A DNA stretch of 5,159 bases from Thiomonas sp. Its GTDB lineage: Bacteria; Pseudomonadota; Gammaproteobacteria; Burkholderiales; Burkholderiaceae_C. Made by a program: the position numbers and the translations under genes. Under the pieces are notes generated by a model. That model was not told the origin of the DNA. It worked only from the letters and a program-made list of their open reading frames with translations, and made no database searches. Below are positions 1 to 5,159 of the stretch, one piece after another (position 1 is the first letter of the stretch; each line of letters begins with the position of its first letter). The stretch spans positions 1 to 5,159 of the forward strand of contig DAIDHU010000108.1 of assembly GCA_027451915.1 (NCBI GenBank). The letters run 5' to 3'.

Positions 1-1066
1 CGGGCAATTCCAGCGCCTGGACCGCGTCGATCGCGGGGTTCGTCCGCCGTGCGGCGACCGCGTCGCCGGCCGCCTCGGGCGCGTCCATGAAACGCAGCAA
101 CCGGGCGGGGGGCAGGTCCTCGCGCGCCGCGAAAGCCCGCATCAGCACCGCGGCCACGAGTTCGGCGCGCTCCGAGCCGGCCACGCATAGCAGCGAGGAA
201 GCGACGCCGCCGTGCGCGGCCGACGCGGCCGCATCGGGCTTCTCGCGCTCGCCGGTGATCTCCTCGCGCATCTCGCGTTCGACGCGCCGCACGCGTTCGA
301 GGTCGATGCGCTCGCCGGATTCCAGGAAGGCCGACAGAAGCAACCGGCTGCACAGCGCGTTGATGCGCCGGGGCACGCCCTGCGTGGCCTCGTGGATGGC
401 CGCGAAGGCCTCGTCGTCGAAGGCCGGACGGCCGCTCCAGCCCACGTGGCGCAGCCGATGCTCCACGTAGGCGCGCGTCTCCGGCGGCTCCATCGGGCCC
501 AGGTGGCAACTGGCCAGCACGCGCTGGCGCAACTGTTCCATCTGCGGCAGGCGGATGATGTCGCGCAACTCGGGCTGCCCCACCAGGAAACTCTGCAGCA
601 GGGCCTTGCTGCCGAACTGGAAGTTCGACAGCATGCGCAGCTCCTCGATCGCCCCCGGGCTCAGGTTCTGCGCCTCGTCGACGATCAGCAGGGCACGCCG
701 GTTGGAGGTGGCCAGGTTGGCCAGGTAGGCCTCCAGCGTGACCAGCACCCTGGCCTTGCTCAAGCCCTCGACGTTGATGCCGAAGGCCAGCCCGACCGCC
801 GACAACAGATCGTCCGCGCCGAGCTGAGTACTGACGATCTGCGCGGCAACGATCTTCGCCGGGTCCAGCTCCGCCAGCAGCGCCCGCAGCAGCGTGGTCT
901 TGCCGGCCCCGATCTCCCCCGTGACGACGATGAAACCCTCGCCCTGGAAGGCGCCGAAGCGCAGGTACTGGTACGCGGTGGCGTGGCCCTTGCTCTCGAA
1001 ATAGAAACCGGGATCGGGATGGATCTGGAACGGCGGTCCGCTCAGGCCATAGAACTGCTCGTACAT
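1..1066 (-). CDS. XrtA/PEP-CTERM system-associated ATPase (ExeA-like AAA+), 3' end outside window
   Basis: An AAA+ ATPase of the ExeA/GspA-like class, closest by eye to the TIGR03015 family found in XrtA exopolysaccharide loci. 355 codons are visible and the frame is still open at the left edge. It starts MYEQFYGLSGPPF, the characteristic N-terminus of this family. Walker A is GEIGAGKTT (residues 50-58, K56). Walker B is ALLIVDEAQ (125-133, D130/E131). LVGQPEL (161-167) and GVPRRIN (230-236) fit the sensor and arginine regions. There is no signal peptide or membrane segment, so it is probably cytoplasmic. The family normally ends near residue 270; here at least 85 further residues follow, beginning with a charged linker and then SLLCVAGSERAELV (291-304), which may open a second domain. 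The ATG lies 20 bp after the stop of the outer-membrane protein gene and has no clear Shine-Dalgarno, so it is probably translated as part of that operon. Its role in polymer production or export is not established. Family call is confident; the C-terminal part is unassigned. Confidence 0.9.
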   Translation of the reverse strand, partial: MYEQFYGLSGPPFQIHPDPGFYFESKGHATAYQYLRFGAFQGEGFIVVTGEIGAGKTTLLRALLAELDPAKIVAAQIVSTQLGADDLLSAVGLAFGINVEGLSKARVLVTLEAYLANLATSNRRALLIVDEAQNLSPGAIEELRMLSNFQFGSKALLQSFLVGQPELRDIIRLPQMEQLRQRVLASCHLGPMEPPETRAYVEHRLRHVGWSGRPAFDDEAFAAIHEATQGVPRRINALCSRLLLSAFLESGERIDLERVRRVEREMREEITGEREKPDAAASAAHGGVASSLLCVAGSERAELVAAVLMRAFAAREDLPPARLLRFMDAPEAAGDAVAARRTNPAIDAVQALELP

Positions 1067-1086
1067 GTCGGCGTGCCGGCGCGGGA

Positions 1087-2688
1087 TCAGAACCGGTGGA
1101 CCAGGCCCGCGAAAATCGCCGTCTCGCCGGTATCGCCGACCACGGTGGAGCGCAGCAGACGCCGGCGCGCACCAATCAGTCCGATGGTGCCCGGCGTGAA
1201 CTTGTGGTCGAGCTGCAGGATCAGCGAGGACTGGCGGGCGCTGGTGCCTTCGTTCAACCCAAATCCGGTGTCGAGTTCACGTTGCAGGGTGACGTTCATC
1301 GTGTCCAGCGGCGTCAGGCGGTGACCGTAATTGAATGCGGCCCCGGTCTGGATGTTGTCGTTCGACGCGCTCTGGACCAGCTGAAGCAGCTGCTGCCCCG
1401 GCAGGAACAGGTCCTCCCGGCGGTTGCGGTACAGCGACAGCGCGTAGCTGTCGCGCTCGTGCAGCAGCAGCACGGTCGCCACCGCGCTGTTCTGCAGCAC
1501 CGTCGACGAGGTGTAATAGCCGCCGGCGGTGGAAAGCCCGGCCGGAAGTCCGGAATCGCCCAGGAGGCTCTGCACCATCTGCGCCCGCTGCAGGGGATTC
1601 GGATACTGGGACGTGAGCAGGCCGTCCAGCAGCGTGCTGATGTTGGTCGCGGAACTAGTGTTGCCACTGAGCGGCGCCAGATAGCTCGCCAGGCCTCGCG
1701 CCAGGTTCAGCGTGTAGCGCAGCAGCGGCGTTCCACCGGTCGCCGCGAAGTCCCACCCGGTGCCGAAGAATCGATGCTCGACGGTGGCGTCCACGCGCTG
1801 CTGCTGGTTGGGCCGCCACTGGGTGCGCACACCGTAGATGCCGGCCGTTTCGTCGGCTTGATAGGCCTGCGCCTTTTCCCGCCCGCCGATCACGCCCACC
1901 ACCCATTGCGGCGTGACCGCGTAATTCAGGGTGCCGCGCGCGGTGGTGTCGCGAAAGGACGCGTAGGGCTGATCCGTGTAGGTCGAGTAGCTCTGCTCGG
2001 CCACCAGGCCGTAGCCCCAGTCCAGGGGCGTCTGGTCCAGGCGCACGAGCTGGTCCAGGTAGCGCCCGCCGACGACACCGCTCTGCGCGCCCGTGTTGCT
2101 CACGTGGGTCCACGTGGCGTCGCTGTGCGCCTGCAGGCGCAGGCCGGGCTGCAGCTCGCGGTCGATGTACGGCTTCACTTGCCATTGGGTGCTGGTGTAG
2201 CGCGGCCCCTGCAGCGGCCCACCCTGGCCCACGTACGGGCTGATGGCCGCCTGCTGCGCCAGCATGCCGGCGTCGAAATACACGAAGTGGTCGACCACTT
2301 CGCTGTGCAGCTTGGCGCTGCCGTCGGGCGCCACCAGGCTGGGCTCGGTGCCGCCGCGGTAGTACATCCCGTGCAGGCCGATGTCGGCCTGCACCTGCCA
2401 GCGCGCGTGCTCCGAGACCAGGAACAGCCGCGGCGCGACCTCGATCAGGGTATCGCTGCGCGGAGCCCCGCCCAGGCCGTAGTTGGAATTGTCGGTCTGC
2501 GTGACCAGCACCGACACCGACGGCGCCACGTACGTGGTGGGCGGGCTCGCCTGTGCACCGGCCCCCGAAGCCGCCTGCAGCGGCCCGCTCACGCGCGGAA
2601 TCACCTGGGCCTGCGCCGCCGCGGCGGCGGTCGCCCCGGCGCACAGGGCCAGCACGGCGCGGGCTACCCCATGCATGCGAAGCTTCAT
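1087..2688 (-). CDS. PEP-CTERM system-associated outer-membrane beta-barrel protein (TIGR03016-like)
   Basis: A 533-residue outer-membrane protein resembling the TIGR03016 family that accompanies XrtA/PEP-CTERM loci. A Sec signal peptide is visible: positive n-region (K2, R4, R10), alanine-rich core (11-25) and an AQA cleavage site at 25-27. A low-complexity Ala/Gly/Pro stretch to about residue 52 leads into alternating beta-strand sequence, starting at YVAPSVSVLVTQTDNSNYG (53-71). The last residues, AIFAGLVHRF, end in phenylalanine, the usual BAM recognition signature. Residues about 335-395 are helix-like rather than strand-like and interrupt the barrel pattern, as an extramembrane insert. 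The start is supported by GGGGAG 8 nt upstream; the next in-frame ATG (M5) would shorten the n-region. It sits between the export lipoprotein (25-bp gap) and the ATPase (20-bp gap), so the three are probably co-transcribed. A role in moving or anchoring the polysaccharide across the outer membrane is plausible from context but not shown. LALC at 13-16 is not a convincing lipobox. Confidence 0.9.
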   Translation of the reverse strand: MKLRMHGVARAVLALCAGATAAAAAQAQVIPRVSGPLQAASGAGAQASPPTTYVAPSVSVLVTQTDNSNYGLGGAPRSDTLIEVAPRLFLVSEHARWQVQADIGLHGMYYRGGTEPSLVAPDGSAKLHSEVVDHFVYFDAGMLAQQAAISPYVGQGGPLQGPRYTSTQWQVKPYIDRELQPGLRLQAHSDATWTHVSNTGAQSGVVGGRYLDQLVRLDQTPLDWGYGLVAEQSYSTYTDQPYASFRDTTARGTLNYAVTPQWVVGVIGGREKAQAYQADETAGIYGVRTQWRPNQQQRVDATVEHRFFGTGWDFAATGGTPLLRYTLNLARGLASYLAPLSGNTSSATNISTLLDGLLTSQYPNPLQRAQMVQSLLGDSGLPAGLSTAGGYYTSSTVLQNSAVATVLLLHERDSYALSLYRNRREDLFLPGQQLLQLVQSASNDNIQTGAAFNYGHRLTPLDTMNVTLQRELDTGFGLNEGTSARQSSLILQLDHKFTPGTIGLIGARRRLLRSTVVGDTGETAIFAGLVHRF

Positions 2689-2696
2689 GGCATCAA

Positions 2697-2702
2697 CTCC
2701 CC
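2697..2702 (-). promoter_or_regulatory. Ribosome binding site of the outer-membrane protein gene
   Basis: GGGGAG on the minus strand lies 8 nt before the ATG at 2688. It is the clearest Shine-Dalgarno in the window and decides in favour of that ATG. It falls in the 25-bp gap after the export-protein stop codon, so this gene can initiate independently within the operon. Confidence 0.7.
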
Positions 2703-2713
2703 GACGGCGCGGA

Positions 2714-3337
2714 TCAGAACCAGCCCTGCGGAATCATGATCGTGTCCCCCGGCAGCAGCGGAACGTTGTCGACCATCATGCCCCGGTGCAACAGGTCGCC
2801 CAGGTGCAGGCTGTAGGATTTGCCGTCGCGGATCAGCACCGCCGCGTTGCCGTCCGCGTACGGCGTCAGGCCGCCCGCGGCGATCATCGCGTCGAGCACC
2901 GTCATCTTGTCCCGGTAGGGAATGGTCTGCGGCTTCGCCGCGGCCCCGACGATCGAGATCTGCTGACCGAAGGCACCGTGGAAATTGCTCACGACCACGG
3001 TGACCACCGGCTCGCGCACGTATTTCGCGATGTGTTCGCGAATCTTCGCCGCGAGTTGATCCGGCGTGAGCCCGGCCGCCTGCAGGCCGTCGACCAACGG
3101 CGCCGAGATGCGCCCGTCCGGGCGAACCTGCACCGTGGTGGACAGATCCGGGTTCTGCCAGACCCCGATGTGCAAGGTGTCGCCGGGGCCTATGACGTAG
3201 TGGTAATCCGACATCGACACCTGCTTCGGAGCCGGCGGGAAGTTGTTCGTGGCACAGGCACCAAGCGCCAGCGCGAGCACGCAGGCGCACCAGGCCGCAA
3301 GTCGGCGGGGTCCCCAGGCAGTAAGAATTGATTTCAT
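2714..3337 (-). CDS. XrtA/PEP-CTERM system exopolysaccharide export lipoprotein (Wza-like)
   Basis: A 207-residue polysaccharide export protein of the outer-membrane auxiliary (Wza/KpsD) class, closest by eye to the short TIGR03027 family of XrtA loci. It has a lipoprotein signal: R11/R12, a hydrophobic core, and lipobox LGAC with C28 as the lipidated cysteine. Residues N31/N32 soon after the cysteine contain no Asp at +2, fitting outer-membrane sorting. The Poly_export domain spans about 44-117 (YHYVIGPGDTLHIGVWQNPD, then RPDGRISAPLVDG). An SLBB-like domain follows at about 126-172 (ISIVGAAAKPQTIP, then MTVLDAMIAAGGLTPYADG). It ends at LLPGDTIMIPQGWF. It is much shorter than Wza (one SLBB, no C-terminal pore helix), as is usual for this family. 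Start: this ATG gives a normal signal peptide. An ATG three codons upstream (3346) is equally possible. The ATG at 3442 adds an arginine-rich leader that would bury the signal and begins upstream of the candidate promoter. No good Shine-Dalgarno precedes any of them. First gene of the minus-strand operon. Confidence 0.93.
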   Translation of the reverse strand: MKSILTAWGPRRLAAWCACVLALALGACATNNFPPAPKQVSMSDYHYVIGPGDTLHIGVWQNPDLSTTVQVRPDGRISAPLVDGLQAAGLTPDQLAAKIREHIAKYVREPVVTVVVSNFHGAFGQQISIVGAAAKPQTIPYRDKMTVLDAMIAAGGLTPYADGNAAVLIRDGKSYSLHLGDLLHRGMMVDNVPLLPGDTIMIPQGWF

Positions 3338-3350
3338 CGCGGCCATTTTC

Positions 3351-3364
3351 GTGAAGGAATTCAC
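3351..3364. repeat. Short inverted repeat in the export-gene leader
   Basis: GTGAA, a GGAA spacer and TTCAC form a perfect 5-bp-arm dyad. It lies 13 nt upstream of the ATG at 3337 and 4 nt upstream of the ATG at 3346 on the minus strand. In the transcript it could form a small hairpin just before the start; as DNA it could be a half-site pair. Five-base arms can occur by chance. Confidence 0.3.
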
Positions 3365-3397
3365 ACTCGCCGGGCCTTTCCGAAAATCCGGACGGTG

Positions 3398-3419
3398 ACG
3401 GCGCAACAAAACGGCGCAA
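3398..3419. repeat. Tandem 9-bp direct repeat, 13-bp period
   Basis: ACGGCGCAA occurs at 3398-3406 and again at 3411-3419, separated by four bases (CAAA). On the minus strand this reads TTGCGCCGT twice. The right-hand copy supplies the TTGC of the candidate sigma-54 -12 element, and the left-hand copy would lie at the start of the transcript. It may be a regulator half-site pair or a local duplication. Confidence 0.45.
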
Positions 3420-3431
3420 ACATAACGCCGA
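3415..3431 (-). promoter_or_regulatory. Candidate sigma-54 (-24/-12) promoter of the export operon
   Basis: The minus strand reads CGGCGTTATGTTTGC: GGC at the -24 element and TTGC at the -12 element, with the invariant GG (3429-3428) and GC (3417-3416) separated by exactly 10 bases. Against the consensus TGGCACG-N4-TTGC it keeps GGC and TTGC but differs at the first T and at ACG. Transcription would start near 3404, giving a leader of about 67 nt to the ATG at 3337. Known context: XrtA loci often carry the sensor kinase/sigma-54 activator pair PrsK/PrsR, so RpoN control is plausible. The match is partial and found by eye. Confidence 0.4.
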
Positions 3432-3500
3432 CTACAGTGCATCGCAGTCTATTTCACGAGCCTGGATCAAAATCTCCCCATATCGAGGGGATGACTGAAT

Positions 3501-3532
3501 CCACTGTGCATGCAAACATACTGCATTCGTGG
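3501..3532. repeat. Imperfect inverted repeat around TGCATGCA
   Basis: CCAC-N2-TGCA at 3501-3510 mirrors TGCA-N3-GTGG at 3522-3532, and the left arm runs into the palindrome TGCATGCA (3507-3514). The spacers differ by one base, so the dyad is imperfect. A nearby short dyad, TCCCC (3475-3479) with GGGGA (3487-3491), is similar in strength. Either could be a regulator site between the two divergent genes; neither matches an operator I can name. Confidence 0.25.
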
Positions 3533-3544
3533 AGATCTGCCGAT

Positions 3545-3560
3545 CGCGGACTTGTCCGCG
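3545..3560. repeat. Perfect 16-bp inverted repeat (possible operator)
   Basis: CGCGGAC and GTCCGCG form a perfect 7-bp-arm dyad around a TT spacer. It sits 120 bp before the sugar-transferase ATG and about 115 bp upstream of the candidate sigma-54 promoter on the other strand. That position would suit an activator or repressor acting on either gene. The compact 2-nt spacer argues for protein binding rather than an RNA hairpin. No regulator can be assigned. Confidence 0.45.
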
Positions 3561-3663
3561 CATGAGCAATCCATCCGAAAAACAACGGCGAAGGTCCGCG
3601 CCGAATGCCTTCGTGCGAGGCCGCGAAGCTTCCGACGCACAGGCGCCGGGCACGCGGCGCAAC

Positions 3664-3670
3664 GGGAAAG
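3664..3670 (+). promoter_or_regulatory. Weak ribosome binding site of the sugar transferase
   Basis: GGGAAAG ends 9 nt before the ATG at 3680. It is only a partial Shine-Dalgarno match but has suitable spacing, and no better candidate precedes the upstream in-frame ATG at 3605. It supports the shorter start. Confidence 0.4.
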
Positions 3671-3679
3671 CCACACAAC

Positions 3680-5089
3680 ATGATCCGGGTCTTCGACCAC
3701 TACGTGCCCACGCGTACGGTGCTGGAGCTGAGCATGGACTTCATGCTCCTGCTGCTGGCGGCCATCGGCTCCGGCGTCACGCTGGCGGCCGTCTCGGGCG
3801 CGCCGCTGCACGCGGCCGACCTGGTCGGCTCCCTGCTCCCCGAGGCTCTTTCCTTCGCGCTGGTCATGCTGCTGCTGCTCGCCGCCTTCGGCGCCTACCA
3901 GCGCGAGCGCGTGGGCTCCCTGCGCGCGCTGCTGCTGTGCATGCTGCTGGCCACCTTCGTCAGCGTGGGCCCGCTGTTCTTCCTGGTGCTGCAACTCAGC
4001 GAGGCCGAGCAGCACCCGCTGCATTTCCTGGGTCTGGCCTACGTCTACCAGTTCGTCGCGCTGCTGCTCATCCGGCGCCCCCTGATGAACGCGCATGCCC
4101 GCGGCCTTTGGAACCGCAAGGTGCTGCTCATCGGCTGCGGAGCCGAGGCGCTGTCCGTAGCCGCGGACATCGCGCAGCGCGGCGGCGGCGCCTACGACCT
4201 GGTGGGCTTCTATCCCTCGGGCCACGACGACGGCCCGGCGCTGGGCCTGCCGGCCCCGGTGCTCGACCAGACCCGGCCGCTGGCGGCGCTGGCCAGCGAG
4301 CACTCCATCGACGACATCGTGGTCGCGGTGCGCGAGCAGCGCGGCGGCGTGCTGCCGCTGCGCCACCTGCTGGAATGCCGCACCCTGGGCGTCGCCGTGC
4401 ATTCCCTGGCCACCTTCAGCGAGCGCCTCAAGGGCGAGGTGCCGCTGGACAGCCTGAAGGCCAGCTGGCTGATCTACGGCAACGGCTTCGCGCAGGGCTG
4501 GATGCGCACCACGGTCAAGCGCCTGTTTGACGTGATCGTGGCCCTGGTGCTGCTGGCGCTGACCTGGTGGATCATGCTGCTGGCGGCGCTGGCGATTTTC
4601 ATCGAGGACGGCGCGCCGGTGCTGTTCCGCCAGGAGCGCGTGGGCCGCGCGGGCAAGACCTTCAACGTGCTCAAGTTCCGCAGCATGCGCACCGACGCCG
4701 AGAAGGACGGTGTGGCGCGCTGGGCGCAGGCCAACGATTCGCGCGTGACCCGGGTCGGACGTTTCGTGCGCAAGACCCGCATCGACGAACTGCCGCAGCT
4801 GTTCAACGTGCTGCGCGGCGAAATGAGCCTGGTCGGCCCCCGCCCCGAGCGCCCGAGTTTCGTCGAGCAGCTCACCGAGCAGATTCCCTTCTACGCCATC
4901 CGCCACAGCGTCAAGCCGGGGCTGACCGGCTGGGCCCAGGTACGCTTCTCCTATGGAGCCTCGCTGTCGGATGCGCGCCGCAAGCTGCAGTTCGACCTGT
5001 ACTACGTGAAGAACCACTCCCTCGTGCTCGACGCGCAGATCCTGCTGGAGACGGTTCGCGTGGTCGTGTTCGGCGAAGGCGCGCGCTAA
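3680..5089 (+). CDS. EpsB-type undecaprenyl-phosphate sugar phosphotransferase (XrtA/PEP-CTERM TIGR03013-like)
   Basis: A 469-residue polyisoprenyl-phosphate hexose-1-phosphate transferase, the initiating enzyme of exopolysaccharide assembly. It transfers a sugar phosphate from a UDP-sugar to undecaprenyl phosphate in the inner membrane; the sugar cannot be read from sequence. Four hydrophobic segments lie at about 17-37, 55-72, 81-106 and 114-132. A Rossmann-like CoA_binding_3 domain follows (about 145-250, starting KVLLIGCGAEAL), then a membrane segment (283-308) and the bacterial sugar transferase domain. Catalytic-domain landmarks are KRLFDVIVAL (280-289), FRQERVGRAGKTF (316-328), LKFRSMRTDAE (331-341), RKTRIDELPQLFNVLRGEMS (364-383) with the Asp-Glu pair D369/E370, LVGPRPERP (384-392) and KPGLTGWAQV (412-421). 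The N-terminus MIRVFDHYVPTRTVLEL matches the XrtA-linked EpsB subfamily. That, and the Shine-Dalgarno-like GGGAAAG, favour this ATG over one 25 codons upstream, which adds an arginine-rich leader. It is divergent from the export operon and is followed by a likely terminator. The domain looks complete. Confidence 0.95.
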   Translation: MIRVFDHYVPTRTVLELSMDFMLLLLAAIGSGVTLAAVSGAPLHAADLVGSLLPEALSFALVMLLLLAAFGAYQRERVGSLRALLLCMLLATFVSVGPLFFLVLQLSEAEQHPLHFLGLAYVYQFVALLLIRRPLMNAHARGLWNRKVLLIGCGAEALSVAADIAQRGGGAYDLVGFYPSGHDDGPALGLPAPVLDQTRPLAALASEHSIDDIVVAVREQRGGVLPLRHLLECRTLGVAVHSLATFSERLKGEVPLDSLKASWLIYGNGFAQGWMRTTVKRLFDVIVALVLLALTWWIMLLAALAIFIEDGAPVLFRQERVGRAGKTFNVLKFRSMRTDAEKDGVARWAQANDSRVTRVGRFVRKTRIDELPQLFNVLRGEMSLVGPRPERPSFVEQLTEQIPFYAIRHSVKPGLTGWAQVRFSYGASLSDARRKLQFDLYYVKNHSLVLDAQILLETVRVVVFGEGAR

Positions 5090-5101
5090 AGCCTCGCCAG
5101 C

Positions 5102-5136
5102 GGCGCGGCCCCGGGTGTCGGCGCCGCGCCTTGTCC
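5102..5136 (+). terminator. Possible intrinsic terminator after the sugar transferase
   Basis: GGCGCGGC (5102-5109) pairs perfectly with GCCGCGCC (5123-5130) around a 13-nt loop, starting 12 nt after the TAA stop. The tail is TTGTCC, which is poor in T, so this is a weak rho-independent terminator at best, or a stabilising hairpin. The rest of the sequence to the right edge shows no gene. Confidence 0.45.
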
Positions 5137-5159
5137 TCCAACCCCAACTTGAATGGTGA

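Larger units (their letters stand above)
3338..3679. other. Divergent intergenic regulatory region
   Basis: 342 bp separate the divergent export-lipoprotein and sugar-transferase genes. A hand count over 3421-3540 gives about 49% GC, far below the flanking coding sequence. Reading frames entering this region have no family resemblance. It contains a candidate sigma-54 promoter for the minus strand, a 13-bp-period direct repeat, a 16-bp dyad, a short leader hairpin and an imperfect long dyad, each listed separately. I could not identify a convincing promoter for the plus-strand gene, and no tRNA, riboswitch or small RNA is recognisable by eye. Confidence 0.8.

Noticed and set aside
2641..2652. 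LALC at residues 13-16 of the outer-membrane protein as a lipobox
   Set aside because: The residue before the cysteine is Leu rather than Gly/Ala/Ser, and a better signal peptidase I site (AQA, 25-27) follows; the protein ends as a beta-barrel.
212..2739. Long plus-strand frames (212-1324 and 1096-2739) opposite the ATPase and outer-membrane protein genes
   Set aside because: They are rich in Arg, Gln, Ala and His with no recognisable domain, and are antisense to genes with clear family motifs. They are shadows of the strong third-position G/C bias.
3338..3442. Upstream extension of the export lipoprotein to the ATG at 3442
   Set aside because: It would put 35 arginine-rich residues before a normal lipoprotein signal peptide, has no ribosome binding site, and spans the candidate promoter.
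3605..3679. Upstream extension of the sugar transferase to the ATG at 3605
   Set aside because: The extra 25 residues are arginine-rich and unlike the family N-terminus, which matches from MIRVFDHY; the weak ribosome binding site favours 3680.
3529..4530. Plus-strand frame beginning in the intergenic region and overlapping the sugar transferase out of frame; also considered as a leader peptide
   Set aside because: It does not stop before the gene, becomes Arg/Ala/Pro-rich out-of-frame translation, and shows no Shine-Dalgarno or family resemblance.
3467..5017. 516-codon minus-strand frame opposite the sugar transferase
   Set aside because: Gln/His/Ala-rich low-complexity translation with no domain, fully antisense to a gene with intact catalytic motifs.
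1..5159. Search by eye for CRISPR arrays, tRNA/rRNA genes, insertion sequences and phage genes
   Set aside because: No regular spacer-repeat array, no cloverleaf-like sequence, no transposase motifs and no terminal inverted repeats with target duplications were seen.

Overview
The window is a piece of an exopolysaccharide locus of the exosortase A (XrtA)/PEP-CTERM type. It comes from a GC-rich Gram-negative bacterium, most likely a betaproteobacterium (Burkholderiales/Rhodocyclales-like), though a gammaproteobacterium cannot be excluded. The basis is four genes that all resemble XrtA-associated families, a lipoprotein and an outer-membrane barrel (so an outer membrane is present), and strong G/C bias at third codon positions. 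Taxonomy is an inference; no rRNA or other marker is present.

Layout. On the minus strand three genes run right to left as a tight operon: a Wza-like polysaccharide export lipoprotein (3337 to 2714), a 25-bp gap, a TIGR03016-type outer-membrane beta-barrel (2688 to 1087), a 20-bp gap, and an ExeA-like XrtA-associated ATPase (1066 to beyond the left edge). On the plus strand, diverging from them, is an EpsB-type initiating sugar-phosphate transferase (3680 to 5089), followed by a GC-rich hairpin that may be a terminator. The 342-bp divergent intergenic region (3338-3679) is clearly less GC-rich than the genes. It holds a candidate sigma-54 promoter for the minus-strand operon and several dyads or repeats that may be operators.

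How the genes work together. The EpsB-type enzyme loads the first sugar phosphate onto undecaprenyl phosphate at the inner membrane. The lipoprotein is the outer-membrane/periplasmic export component for the finished polymer. The barrel and the ATPase are conserved companions of XrtA systems whose exact jobs are not settled. The exosortase, PEP-CTERM substrates, polymerase, flippase, chain-length determinant and tyrosine kinase are not in this window.

Most of the content is a recognisable system. The points worth a second look are the long C-terminal extension of the ATPase, which looks like the start of a second domain (possibly WecB-like); the direct export-to-TIGR03016 adjacency without the chain-length determinant and kinase genes that commonly sit between them; and the putative sigma-54 element and dyads in the intergenic region. 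Several long ORFs antisense to these genes are GC-rich shadows and are not annotated.
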